This document shows, one piece after another, positions 1-11,502 of a DNA stretch of 64,000 nucleotides (position 1 is its first letter; the number at the start of each line of letters is the position of its first letter). The notes beneath the pieces were generated by a model. That model worked only from the letters and a program-made list of their open reading frames with translations. It ran no database searches and had not been told where the DNA came from. Made by a program: the position numbers and the translations under genes. The stretch lies in assembly GCA_018524725.1 (NCBI GenBank), contig JAEUWP010000373.1, positions 1 to 64,000 of the forward strand. Reading direction: 5' to 3'. This stretch comes from Podaxis mareebaensis (lineage: Eukaryota; Basidiomycota; Agaricomycetes; Agaricales; Agaricaceae).

Positions 1-1073
1 CTTTACTTCTAAGGTCCAAATCTGGTAACTATGATGAAGTAAGGCTATGAGTCTGAGAGTCAATAGAAGTGTAGCTACAGAGTGGAGTGAGATAGGAATA
101 GGAACTAAGACAAGAATGGAAACTGAGACAAGAAAGGAAACTAACTAACTAAGGAAATAGTTCAGGTCTGAGTTCATCTGTGATACAGAGATATGAAGTG
201 AAGAGTCTGTAGACGAGATATAAGAAACTATTTACTGGTTCATATTACAAGTCTATATCAGGATAAAGGTGTCTGTCAGAGGAGTCAGAAGAATAAGAGT
301 CAGAAGACAAGGAGGAACTGGGAACAGTGAAGTTCCCTGCAAGAGGCATTGAGTCAGAGGAGTCTGACTCATGAAGGAAGATGAGACTGTGGTACAGGGA
401 GGATGACAATGATGATGATATGTCTGCAGTGATGTATGGTGGTGGGTATGGTGGAGGATCACCAATGGGTTCCTCTGGATTTGACTCATTGATACCTGGG
501 ACATTGGAGTCAATGCTGCAGAGAGGTGGAAGCTGAGTATGATGGGGAGGGATGGCTGGAGGATTGTCAGAGTTAGGATCGACATGGTAGACTTCTACTT
601 CTCAAAAGTAGAATCCATGGGCAACTTCATATTTGATAATGTGTAGGACAACCTCAGGCTGATACATCATGTAGGGATGGAGGAATACAATCAGTTCTCC
701 AGCATAAGGAATCATCTTCCAACCATGGGCCCAGGCAGGGTCGAAGTTGTTGTAAATCATTTGAATGTATAATACATTGGGATCAAAGATGTGGGTGAAG
801 GGAGCATTCTCCCAGGCAATGCGTAATATTTCTGTCATCATGTGATCAGTCTTGTAGAAGATTGGTCCAGGCATCAGCCAGTCTTCAGAGAATAAGGAAG
901 CATGGCCAGGAAGGCAACTGTTAGTGAAAGCTTCATTATGGTAGTGAGTTGAGTCTTCAGCTGGTATACCCATATCTTGAGTGGTAGAGCAGGAGGTGTT
1001 GGGAAGTCCAAGCTTGTGGACTAGGGCATGATAAATGATGTTGTGGCAGGAGGTACCAGGCTGGTTCATAACA
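1..1073 (-). repeat. 3' LTR of Gyp-A (partial)
   Basis: Closely similar to 38623-40002. In element orientation it begins TGTTATGAACC at 1073 directly after a polypurine tract. By comparison with the 1380-bp right copy, roughly 300 bp lie beyond the window start. It contains the whole 825-bp LTR reading frame. Confidence 0.88.
245..1069 (-). pseudogene. LTR-internal ORF, 3' LTR copy (one TGA)
   Basis: The frame begins at an ATG five bases into the LTR and ends at TAA, 825 bp, exactly the same length as in the 5' LTR copy at 39174-39998. One in-frame TGA at 602-604 splits it. The product is not recognised: it has a globular-looking first half containing FSEDW and IFLHPY-like motifs (here IVFLHPY) and a proline- and serine-rich tail ending in an acidic DIDL. 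No signal peptide, membrane segment or known domain is apparent. A diverged third copy lies on the plus strand near 41.5-42.3 kb. Being inside an LTR, its start would lie next to the U3 end, so any expression would need a promoter upstream of or within the start of the LTR. Confidence 0.6.
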
Positions 1074-1087
1074 TTATCCCCTTTGTT
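1074..1087 (-). other. Polypurine tract of Gyp-A
   Basis: In element orientation the sequence AACAAAGGGGATAA abuts the 3' LTR. Gyp-B has the closely matching ACAAAGGGGATGA at the same place before its 3' LTR. This is the expected plus-strand DNA primer site and fixes the LTR boundary. Confidence 0.8.
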
Positions 1088-2509
1088 ATTAGCGAGTTCC
1101 ATCTGACTACTACTATCTGACACTGGTGTCAGATGAGGGGTAGGTGGTCTAGGATCTTCCACTTCTGATGTCAGAGAAGGGAGATTCATGATGTCTGTCA
1201 ACTGTGTGGAGGTGTTCTGATCTCATTGGACAAGGGAGCAAATACACACAGCAGCTCTGCTGAGGAGGCTGTGTCATTCTCTGATGGATGTGGGGGAGGC
1301 CAAAGGTATAGGTGTTGGAGTGCGTGGTCTGCCTGTTTTGGGTACTGATAATGTTGTCAGTGAGGGCAGAGATGGCAGCATCAATGGATTGGTGCAGTTG
1401 CACACTTGATGGACTTGGACTTCTGGCACAATGGGGAAGGTAGGGGGTTCCATTATAGTCCTTAGCTTGTAAAGATGATTGGGTGAGGTAACTTCCTCTG
1501 TATCAATCAGTACACAGATACTGCTGGTGTTGATTGGCCCCTTGTGGAAAAGTGCATGAAGGGCGAAGTAGTGGAGGAGGTCAGGCTGGGAGTGGGTGCT
1601 TAGGAGGAGTGATAGGTCAGCTGGGAGGGCAGCAGTTGCCCAAATCAGAAATGTCTGGTGGGGAGTCAGGATGTTGTTGTATTCTTTGATGTGGAGCCAC
1701 ATAGTGGCTTGCATCAGTAGATTATGACAGTAAAGCCTTGGTTCACAATGGAAGGCTAACATCTTAATGATGTCTAACACTTCCCTGAATTGGAGGCAGG
1801 AGATGTGGACTTGGAGTTGAGAGAGTCCTGCTATGTAAGGTGCAAGTCTCGTGTAAAGTTGGATCAGGTTGTGATTGTCAATCTGTTTGCTGGAGAGGTC
1901 TGGATAGTGGAGGATTCAAAAGAGAGCTAGTTCTGCTAAGTGCATTGAGTTGTAGACCAATTTTATCAAGGAGAAGTTTGGTGGTAGAGCTTGAGCTCTC
2001 AATGTTGCTACATAGTTGAGGGGAGATGTTGTGGCTAATACAAGCAAGTTGGGCTGTCTCCATTGAGTTTGAAAGTTGAATGAGCATTCTAGCAGAATGC
2101 ATGATAGTAGCAATAGTTTCCCTGTAGACATTGCAGTTCTGAACCAAAAGTGGATTCCTTCAAAGAGTGGGGTCTAGGGAGGGAAGGTAGTTCGATTGGG
2201 GATCCAGTGTTGATTGGCCAGATGAATTCCCAGGTTCCAATGTGGGTTGAGTAGGCTGGGAGTGGGCAGAGTGGGTGTGAGATGAGGAAGGGTGTGGCAT
2301 CCTGCACAATTGTGGTCATCATGATGTGTTGTATGGCAAGGTGTTCTGTGATGGCATTCAAGTATTCTTGGAAGGTGGTGGGTGTCTCGAGGAGGGATTG
2401 GATGCTGTCAGTGTTGCAGCCAGTGCTTGTAGTAGAGTTGGGAGGTAATTGAGTATCTTAGCAAGCTTCAGTTTGAGTAGCAGGTTCTTGGGTGGTTGAC
2501 ATCTCCAGT
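1088..2509 (-). pseudogene. Gyp-A third ORF, downstream of pol (decayed)
   Basis: Between the chromodomain and the polypurine tract lies about 1.4 kb of degraded coding sequence read in shifting frames, with a likely start at 2509 (MSTTQEPATQ). Segments of 168, 90 and 89 codons survive. Nothing matches a known domain. Gyp-B has an ORF in the equivalent position (9831-11453) that carries cysteine-rich knuckles; no such knuckles are visible here. The position suggests a lineage-specific extra gene rather than chance coding, but the decay prevents a firm model. Confidence 0.45.
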
Positions 2510-2539
2510 GATTAGTGAAGTTTGTTCTTCCTTTTATAA

Positions 2540-2987
2540 GCATTAAGGATTTACTGTGCATTGGAGAATGTGGACTGCAGCTCCCATGTATTTTCAGAGT
2601 GTGGATAGCCAGTCCACTTGACTAGGAATTTGAGGCAGTTGTGCAGTTATCAATGATTTAGGATGGCTTCTACTTTGTAGTGTTCTTCACCATTGCACAG
2701 TTCTAGTGCAGGTCACAGATAGTGTTTGCCATATAGGTTATTCTTGGTTACTGGGGTGAGAAGAGTGGTGTAAAATACAGGATGGATTCTCCATGTTTTG
2801 GGTATCTTTAGTTTGAAGTTGACTGTGGATATTTTCTTGATGATTTTGAACAGTCCTTCACATTTTGGGGTGAGTTTCTTGATTTAACTTGTAATGGAAG
2901 GTTGCATGTATCTAGCCATACTTGGTCTCCTTTGGAGTAAGTGGGGAGTCAGTAGTTGGCTGTGCATCTTGCCATAATTTGACAGGC
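2540..2987 (-). pseudogene. Gyp-A pol C-terminus: integrase end and chromodomain
   Basis: On the minus strand this encodes an integrase C-terminal segment (IPKTWRIHPVFYTTLLTP) followed by a chromodomain core (FLVKWTGYPHSENTWE, about 2575-2630). The WxGYxxSxNTWE pattern is the signature of chromovirus integrases, which use it to bind histone marks. The upstream remainder of the same integrase continues at 12155 after Gyp-B. Several TGA and other stops break the frame. Confidence 0.85.
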
Positions 2988-2992
2988 ATAAT

Positions 2993-3639
2993 TGTTACAC
3001 TCCTCTCACTTCCGCTGCCATCTATGCCTCTTTCACACTCCCGCCTCATCGTTCATTAGCCACCTTTCTGTCTTCCGACTCCAAGCGTCCATCCTGACCC
3101 GCCTTCCACTGCAACTTCGGTCTCACCTCGGATCTTCCAAAGGAACACTATGTTTAGCACTTGGGCTCGGTGATATGTTGTGTAATAATAGCTTGCCTTC
3201 TGTAGATCTCATCTTACCTCGGGCTCAGTCTCCTATACTTAGAGTACTGAAGTAACTACGAAGATTTTCCTTAAGGACATGTAAAGTAGCAATCGCCCTC
3301 GTATTTAGATAGCTCGTAAAGTAAGTAGAACTTAGCTTTATGATCACTTGTACATAGCACGAGAATAGCGAGGACTGTCTTCTGCTTTATCTTCTTGCCA
3401 CATGAGAGCTCTACCTGCCTCGACAGGATAACTGGCATAACAGCTAAACCTATGGAGTAGCCTGCGACCTTACAAGTCGTATCTCTCCCTAGGCAGTCCC
3501 TGCGAGATTTCCAGCCAGCCTCTAGTTCTCTCTGGAGAACGGACGGGCGTTCTGCTTCAGGAACTTAATAGTGCTGGGGTGTCTTAGGACAGTATCTCTC
3601 CACACTGAGACGACGTGTAGAAACCGTCTCTATGTAACA
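2993..3639 (+). repeat. 5' LTR of Gyp-B
   Basis: 647 bp, TGTTAC...GTAACA, paired with 11503-12149. Differences from the 3' copy are almost all CG against TG or CG against CA. At several sites one LTR has TG and the other CA (for example ATATG here against ATACA there), which implies an ancestral CpG mutated on opposite strands. Confidence 0.96.
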
Positions 3640-3641
3640 GA

Positions 3642-3653
3642 ATCATAAAGCTA
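3642..3653 (+). other. Self-priming-type primer binding site of Gyp-B
   Basis: ATCATAAAGCTA begins at the third base after the 5' LTR and is the exact reverse complement of TAGCTTTATGAT at 3333-3344 inside the same LTR. No tRNA-like TGG start is seen. Tf1/sushi-group Gypsy elements are known to prime reverse transcription by folding the 5' end of their own RNA onto such a site. Gyp-A has the same arrangement with the same two-base spacer. Confidence 0.7.
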
Positions 3654-3767
3654 TACTTCCACTCCTTACCTTCTCTTTCATCCTCGTGGCTATGAGTTGA
3701 CTCAAGTCTCTTGCAAGATAACTTCAGTAGAGCACCCTCCGACCTTTTGTCCGGACTGTCGTCCAAC

Positions 3768-6110
3768 ATGTCTCGTCTACCCCTGCCTATTACTAGGTGC
3801 ACACCATCCAATCCATACCCTTGACTTCCTCCTCCTTCTTACCGACCCTTCTCCAACTCTTGCTTCGCAGAACTACAAAGCCTCCTTCAGAGAGCACGCT
3901 CCGAGAGCAACTTTCAAAATCAACTTGACAACTATACCCGCAGTACAGAGAATATAATCCTTATCAATGGCAAATCCTACACAAAACGAGAGCTACTAGG
4001 AGTCTACTACACCCTCCGTTATTCACGAGAAGGCGAAGCAGAACTTCCCAAATCTCCACTAGGTGTTTACCAAGACACCAACATCCTTCTTTGCTACAAG
4101 CTCCAGCACAGCTGGCAGTTTGAGACCCTTCCCACCTTTGTCGAACATCCCACTCTCTTCGCACAATTCGAAGAACGCTTTCAACAAGCCAAGCAGACCC
4201 AGAGTCTATATCTCCATTGGACAGGTTCCCCTCGAGAGATCGACCAGGCTGAAGCACTTCTCAGAGCATTCGAATGCCATTTGAGCCATTGACAGTGCAC
4301 AACTACACCGGTACCCCCTCACTCAACTACTACCTCAACCACCTTCCCTTCAGTCGAGCAGACGGCTATCAGAGAGTCCGAACCCTCGAACCTGCTGCGA
4401 CAGTTCTGAACTATCGAACCACCATCATATCATTCGACTCAACTGTCAACCCCAGAACCAGTCCCAACCAACATCAACCGAACTGCTTCGCACAGGCATA
4501 CCACATCGCTAACTGAGCAGTCAGAATCACAGAATTCTACATTTGCATCTGCGATGAGTGTACAACCCGAGACCCAGATTGATACACCTTCGCCCCTATC
4601 TCTGCACTCGTGGCTAGGACCGGATACACAGCCTTCCTCGAGGTACCCAGAAACGCAAACTTCACACTCAGCACACACTATCCAAACCTCAGATACCTTT
4701 GGAACCAACGAGTCACAATCGTATTCATCCCAAACCCCAATGCCAACCAATACTACACCTCTGAGCCAATCTACTACAGAGACGCAGAGGCCAGAGTTAC
4801 CTATCAATCAGACACACCCACAGAGACCAACTCATCCAACACCGAGAGTACCAGGTACTACATTATCGACCTCGACTCCGTTTAATCAACCATCTCCTCC
4901 CCCTCCTAACCCACCACAAGGACCACCAGCTCGTCAACAGAATGCAGCCATGGCCACACCTAAAGCTCCGAAGATTCAACCATTCGACGGTGAACCTCGC
5001 AACTTCCAAACCTTCCAGGATCAACTCTGACTTGTCTTCGATGACCATCGAGCCGCATTTCAAAATGCACAGAATAACATCGACAACCGAAAGAAAATCC
5101 TTTACATGCTCCAGTACATGACCAAAGGCAATGCTGCTGGATTCCGCAATGCTTTCATGAAAGAAAAATGGAATACCACCAATAACGCCTATGAGTATGG
5201 TACTTGGCACGACTTCAATATCCGACTCGAAGACCATTTCAAACCAAAGATTGAAGCGACGCAAGCTACAGAGAAGCTTCGATGTGCTCGTCTCAACATC
5301 TCCAAAATGGACATCACTGTTTTCAATCAGATGTTTACCTACCTTTTGAGTCAGGCAAACATCACCAATGACAACCATAAAGTCCATCTCTACGTCGACT
5401 CTATTCCTGATTGGGTACAGTGACAACTCTATTTAACGACCCAACCTCCCACTACCTATGCCCAATGGCAAGCCGACGTTGCTAGGATTGTTAACAACTT
5501 CCAACAATATCAGATGCGCAAGACCGGTAGAGGACCCTCTTCACAACTATCTTATTTTAATGACGCCTTCAACAACGCCCCTCGAAACAAGTTTGTCTAC
5601 AAAGAGCGCCAACTCCCACCAGGTGAACCTATGGATATCGATGCACTCGAAGAGTTCTCTTCTGGAGACGAAGAAGAAATCCCCGACTTCTCCTCAGATG
5701 AAGAAGACGATTATGCCAAGCAAGGCATCTCGATGAACGCTATTCTAACCGATTGACAGAAAGACCGAATGAAACATGGAGCATGTATCACCTGTGGAAA
5801 TATGAACCACTGGGCGTGCTCATGCCCCCTTCGTAAGAATCGACAATCTCCGACCAACCAGAGATGATTCCAGAAAGGAAAACGACCTTCCTCTCAGCCA
5901 TCAGCCTCGACCTCCTTCTCTTCCTCGAACCGATCACGTCCCTCTTCTTCCTCTTCTTCTAATCCTTCTCCATCTCATCTCAACACCCTTAACGCAATCA
6001 AGGTTGCTTTCGCCGAAATGACTGCGGAAGATCAGAACAAACTAGCTAACCATGCAATGGCCAAAATTGTCGAAGAAGAACAACAGTCTTTTCTGCAAGG
6101 ACTGGAGTAA
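3768..6110 (+). pseudogene. gag: Gyp-B gag (interrupted by TGA codons)
   Basis: One frame of 780 codons from an ATG at 3768 to TAA at 6108-6110. It is broken only by TGA, at 3822-3824, near 4290 and 4408, at 5028-5030, 5421-5423, 5754-5756 and near 5863. The N-terminal 170 residues include an LHWTGSPREIDQAEALLRAF segment with a weak counterpart in Gyp-A (LRKIKAALQEV). A proline/threonine-rich linker follows, then a retrotransposon gag core (about 4975-5500; PFDGEPRNFQTFQDQL), an acidic stretch, and a CCHC knuckle (CITCGNMNHWACSC, about 5786-5828) with a serine-rich tail. Pol follows in the -1 frame, so expression of pol would need frameshifting. Confidence 0.85.
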
Positions 6111-9100
6111 AAGCAACGCCTCTGAGTCCTTCTGAGTCTTCGAATTCTAGTATGAACTTTGAACCCCTGTTCGATATACAGAACCATTATGATTCCCGTT
6201 GGACCGCTCGAAAATATCTCACTCATAAAATAGAAAGTAGGAAACTGTCCAGAGAATCTCCTGTACAGGTTACAGATTCGAACTCAGAACAGATTTTGAC
6301 TACCCACTCTTCTACCAAGCCGATGATAGCTGAAATCTGTTTGTCAGCATCAACCAACAACAAATCCCTGTATATCCCAGCCATACTAAAGAATCTGAAT
6401 TCTTCCACAGTTGCCACTATATACCCGCTACTTGACAGCGGTGCTCAAGGAGACTTCGTCTCTCCCTTGACTGTTCAACGGCTTGGGTTAAGAACGATAC
6501 CCTTGACTAGACCCATACCAGTACAAAATGTCGACGGTACTATGAATGTAGGCCATGCTATTACTGCACAAGCAGAATTGCAGCTACACATAGATAATCG
6601 TGACATAGACATTACTTGCTATGTTGCAGAGATCGGAGAGTGACCAATGATCATTGGCCTCCCATTTCTTGAAAAACACAACCCCGACATTGATTGGTCA
6701 AAAAGAACCTTTCGATGGCGAAACAGGAGATCTAAGATCCCTGCTATAAATATCGATAACATGGATACCAAAAATGAGATCCAGATCGACCATATCCAGT
6801 TAGCCGAAAAGGCAACTGAGAATGTTCCGCATTCCGTCCGCAGGAAAGCTAGACTCGATTATGAAGCACAGCTTGACCTAGCACACGCTACCCTAGAGAT
6901 CAATACCAAGATCTCAGAAGCACAGAAGTCCTATCAGGCATACCACGGCTCAAAGAAGTCAGTGGATCTGAAGGACATCGTCCCAAAAGCTTATTGGGAT
7001 TATCTAAACCTATTCAGTGAAAAGGAATCGGAAAGATATCCTCCTTCATGACCGTATGATCATAAGATCGACCTAAAACCAGACTTTAAACCTGAAGCAG
7101 CTAAATTGTACCGCTTGACAGACAATGAACTGTTAGAGTTAAAGCAATTCTTAGATGATAACCAACGAAAAGGTTACATCAGGAAGTCTGAAAGCCTGCA
7201 AGCTGCACCCTTCTTCTTCATATTGAAGAAAGATGGAAAGCTGCGACCCGTTCAGGATTACAGACATTTGAACTGGTTCATGGTGAAGAATGCGTATCCT
7301 ATTCCTTCTATTTCTGGAATACTAGATCGCCTCAAGGGTGCCAAGTATTTCACTACTCTCGATATTTGTGCAGGATATAACAATATCCACATTCAAGAAG
7401 GTGACCAATGGAAAGGCACCTTCTGAACCCCTTTTGGTCTTTTCGAACCGAACATCATGTTCTTCGGAATGACTAACAGCCCAGCCACATTCCAAGCAAT
7501 GATGGACCACATATTTCGTGACCTGATAGACAAGCTTGGATGCACCGCAGTCATTGTCTACATGGATGATATCCTTATTTTCTCCGATGACCTCTCTTCT
7601 TTGTGAAAAGAAACTTGCGAAGTTCTGAAGAGGCTAAGAGAGAATGATCTCTATGTCAAACCTGAGAAATGTAAATTCAAACAGACATCTGTCGAATATC
7701 TTGGGATGAACATTTCTCACAACCAGATCAGAATGTCAAAAGACAAACTGGCTGGTATCAAAAATTGGCCTAGACCGAAATGTGTCTGAGATATACAGAA
7801 ATTCATCGGTTTCGCTAACTTTTATAGGAAGTTCATACAACATTACTCCCACCTATGTGCCCCTCTCAATGGACTCCTCTGAAAGAACCAAAACTTCGAA
7901 TGGAACGATGCTGCAGAGCAAGCCTTTACAACCTTGAAGGAGACCTTCCAGAAAGAACCTCTCCTTCGTACACCAGATACGTCCAGACCCTTCGTCGTCG
8001 AGACCGACGCTTCTGATTATGCCACTGGTGGAGTACTTATCCAGAAAGATGACAACGGAAATGAACACCCATGTGCATTCTGATCAAAGTCATTAACCCC
8101 AACAGAGTGAAATTACGCCACTCCTGATAAGGAACTCCTGGCAATCAAGCAAGCCTTCAATGAATGGCGCCACTACCTACATTCCGCTCCCTACGAAATC
8201 GAAGTTCGATCGGATCATGACAACCTCCGACACTGGCAAGATGCCAGAAAACTATCGAAACGACACGTCCGAACCTGGGTTGAATTGCAGGAATACAAGT
8301 TCTGCATCAAACACTATCCAGGCAAGGCAATACCAGTCGCTGATGCACTCTCTAGACGACCAGACCATGAAGTCGACAAGTTGAAAGAGAACATCGACAG
8401 AGTCCTCCTCCCGAAGGAGCTCTTCGTCGACGCTATCACAGCAGACAGTACATCACCTCCATTACCATCACTCCAGACTGCATCACAATCACCCCCACCA
8501 TCACAACCATCGATAGATGAAAAACACAAGATCCTCACAAGACATCACGATCATCACTCTGCAGGACATCCAGGCATTGATGAAACAATTCGCCGAGTCC
8601 ACACAGAAACCGATTGGCCAGGCCTTCGAGACTTCATTCGAAATTATGTAACAGGCTGCCATATCTGTCAACAATTTAATATTGACAGAAGACCCAATCA
8701 CCCTTCCCTTCACCCCTTGGAACCATCACCATCATTACGTCCCTTTGCAGACGTGTCCATGGACCTCATCACAGGTCTACCTGAGACCACTGAAGGCTAT
8801 GATGCCATATTGTCTGTGGTGGACTGTGGACTTACAAAGGGGATACTAGTACTACCAACTACGAAAACGGCGACCTTCAAAGACATAGCCACCTTGCTGA
8901 CAAAGCACTTCTATCCACGCTATGGAATTCCCACCTCAATCATAGCAGATCGAGATCCAAGATGGGCAGGGAAAGCTGCCAAAGCATTTTATTCCGCCCT
9001 AGGAATCGATTTACAACTATCCACTGCCTATCATCCACAATCCGATGGAGCCACAGAACACTCACATCAAGAACTTGAAGTATACCTATCGAAGTATTGC

Positions 9101-9844
9101 TACAAGGATCCCAAATCATGGGCCAACAAACTGTCACACTTCGAATACAAGTATAACTCAACCACACATGCTGGAAATGAGAAGACGCCATTCGAGCTCC
9201 TCTATGGATACATTCCCCCTCCCATTCCTGAACTCCTCATTTGAACCAATGCCCCTGCATCAAACGAATGACTATTTGATATAGATCAATCCCAATGCAA
9301 TGCCGCAGAAGTCATGAAGGAAAATGCTAAATGAATGATCGCCCGAAGAACGCCTCGAACAGAGATGTACGAAAAAGGTGACAAAGTTTGGCTAGATGCT
9401 AGAAACCTCCCATTGCAGGAACAGAAAGCGAAGATTTGTCCCCGAAGATATGGCCCCTTTACTGTCAAGAAACGAAAAGGACCACTCGCATACGAACTCG
9501 CCCTGCCTACTGCATGGAAGCTTCACCCTACGTTCCACGTCTCACTCTTGAAACAATACAGGAAGACTGATCAGAACATCTCCGAACCTGAGCCTTCTCA
9601 GCCAGAGTTAATAAATGGAGAAGAAGAGTATGAAATCGAATCTATTATTAACCACAGAATTTGCTGAAGCTGAACTACCTATCTCGTCCACTGGAAAGGT
9701 TATCTGAACTCAGACAACACTTGGGAAGACAAAGAAAACTTGACAAGGAATGCTTCGAAGATTTTAGTAGAGTATAAAAAGAGACATTTCATTCCCCCAT
9801 TCCAAAAGCTCGCCACTTCCAAACACACTCATGTCAAATGCTAG
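6110..9844 (+). pseudogene. pol: Gyp-B pol: protease, RT, RNase H, integrase, chromodomain
   Basis: One open frame, -1 relative to gag, interrupted only by TGA (6641, 7049, 7424, 7604, 9242, 9665 and others). In order: aspartic protease (LLDSGA, about 6430), RT with LKKDGKLRPVQDYR (about 7225-7270) and VYMDDIL (about 7556-7576), RNase H starting ETDASDYATG (about 8002), an integrase HHCC finger (HHDHHSAGH...CHICQ, about 8540-8670), a DDE core (SMDLITGLP near 8755; IADRDPRW near 8943; DGATEHSHQELE near 9044) and a chromodomain (LVHWKGYLNSDNTWE, about 9683-9727). Family comparison puts arginine at several of the TGA sites ([24 protein letters not shown]). The stop TAG overlaps the third ORF start by 14 bases. 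Confidence 0.93.
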
Positions 9845-11453
9845 TTCCTTCTCTGTCAATGACTATGCCGCCATCGAGCCAGCAACATCTGGAACGGAAA
9901 GTTTCACAGAGCTCCTCCACGGAGACTCTCCAACCAGAGGATCTGACAGTGACTATGTCGCAACGTCTCCCTCAGACCACCTCAAGTTTGCTACCATCCA
10001 GAGTGAACCATCCCCAATCACTAGTACCAACCCATTCCATCAACATTCATTCACTCATCCAACATCTATGACACCTACCTCTGATCCACCGCATGCCAGT
10101 CTTCCAAACCACACAACGACTGTTTTGGAAGATGAAAACTATCAGAATTTCCTTCAACAAGCCCTTGCCACCAATCCCCAGAGGAACCCAGATTGTAATC
10201 CATCGGGACAACACCATCGAGTGCTGGACCCATGAACATCTGGAAATCCGGCTGATATCTCCAATCCATATAACCCCTCGAGTCGTATCTACCAGACTGC
10301 TACCTCCCTTGCCCAGGCCACTGGTTATCCAAGCACAGCAGATGTACTCGCAGACCCAAGAAGCTGGAACCCACCAGCTCCAGAACCAGGAGATGAGTTA
10401 TGGTTTAACTTCCGAGACACAGCTACCCAAGCAGCACAACCCCTCTATAACGTCACCTCGCAGTATCGAACCCAGCATCAGGTCCAATACGTGAAGAACC
10501 TCGTCAGACAGGCATGTACCTTTCTCACCACTGCCTCGACCACAGAGACCCCTGCCTTCATCACCTCGCTCCATCAACAGTATGGAAGCAAGCACACCAC
10601 AGCACACTCTTCCCCCTCGAATCCCTCCTCCTCCACTCACGCCCAACGCACAGAGATGGATCGAGTATCTCAGTCTCGAGAGTCCAGTACAACAGATACT
10701 GGAAGCCAAACATGAGTTACACCAGAGAACTATCCCTGGCAGTATCAACGAGATCGAGGAATCCTTGTTGCTGAGGGAAGAGCCTATTCCCATCGAGCAT
10801 GAACCGACCCATTCGTCCCAGAGACCCTTCAGTCTCGAGCTAAGGCTTCAGTCGAACAAAAGCCTGACATCGCCACCTACCCGAACTTACCAACCCTCAT
10901 AAACGTCCTGACTCTGCAAGGAGAGTTGAATCCCATCTCTAAATACCCCAACTGGGAATGCCACATCCGACAACGAACTCTTCCCCTCACCGTCATGAAA
11001 CTTCTTCCCCCCAATCTTCTCAGAGTGTACGCACAAGGCTGTTGGCTTTGTTTAGGAATAGGGCATATCGCCTCAGACTGTCCAAACCACATGTGCCGAT
11101 TCTGTCAAGGACGAAATCACCACTCTTGGCAGTGCATTCAACGTCCCCAGACTCCCGTCATCCCATCTTGCTACCAATCCCCTGTTAACAGCCCTACATA
11201 TGAAGAAGCCAAGAAGCGTGTCCGGTTTCTCACCAACGCTCTGACTCTCGGCCAAAGAGGACAACAGAATATGTTATACGAAGACGCTTTCACCCTTATC
11301 CCTCGACCTATCCCTTGCGATTGCGGATCATTAGAGAATACCACTACTGAGTATACTTTCAATCCTATCACAAAACAGACCAAAGGATGACATGTCACCA
11401 CTAACAATGTTCCTATCCAAAATCAGTCCAAGCGACGCCTCGCTGAGATTGAC
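9831..11453 (+). pseudogene. Gyp-B third ORF with cysteine-rich knuckles
   Basis: An ATG at 9831 overlaps the end of pol (ATGTCAAATGCTAG), and one frame continues for about 540 codons, interrupted only by TGA (10233-10235, 10713-10715, near 10800, 11388-11390). The first 330 residues are proline/serine/threonine rich. The C-terminal part (about 10926-11390) has a compact segment with two knuckle-like clusters, CWLCLGIGHIASDC and CRFCQGRNHHSWQC, both C-x2-C-x4-H-x4-C or close to it. Canonical Gypsy elements lack a gene here. A second zinc-knuckle protein could bind RNA or DNA or act like a nucleocapsid; that is inference. It is not an envelope: no signal peptide or membrane segment is visible. 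Confidence 0.7.
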
Positions 11454-11488
11454 ACTTGTTATAGGTAGATCGATCTGGAGTTCGATCA

Positions 11489-11502
11489 TACAAAGGGGAT
11501 GA
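11489..11502 (+). other. Polypurine tract of Gyp-B
   Basis: ACAAAGGGGATGA sits immediately before the 3' LTR start (TGTTAC at 11503). The same purine core is present in Gyp-A, which shows the two elements are related families. Confidence 0.8.

Noticed and set aside
2993..3639. 87- and 88-codon frames repeated at 2992 and 11499 as a gene family
   Set aside because: They lie in the two LTRs of Gyp-B and differ by CpG transitions; unlike the Gyp-A LTR frame they are short and not retained by length constraint.
3768..11453. TGA might encode tryptophan or another residue, making Gyp-B ORFs intact
   Set aside because: TGG codons are used normally at conserved tryptophans in the same ORFs, and the family residue at the TGA sites is arginine. 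LTR differences independently show CpG decay.
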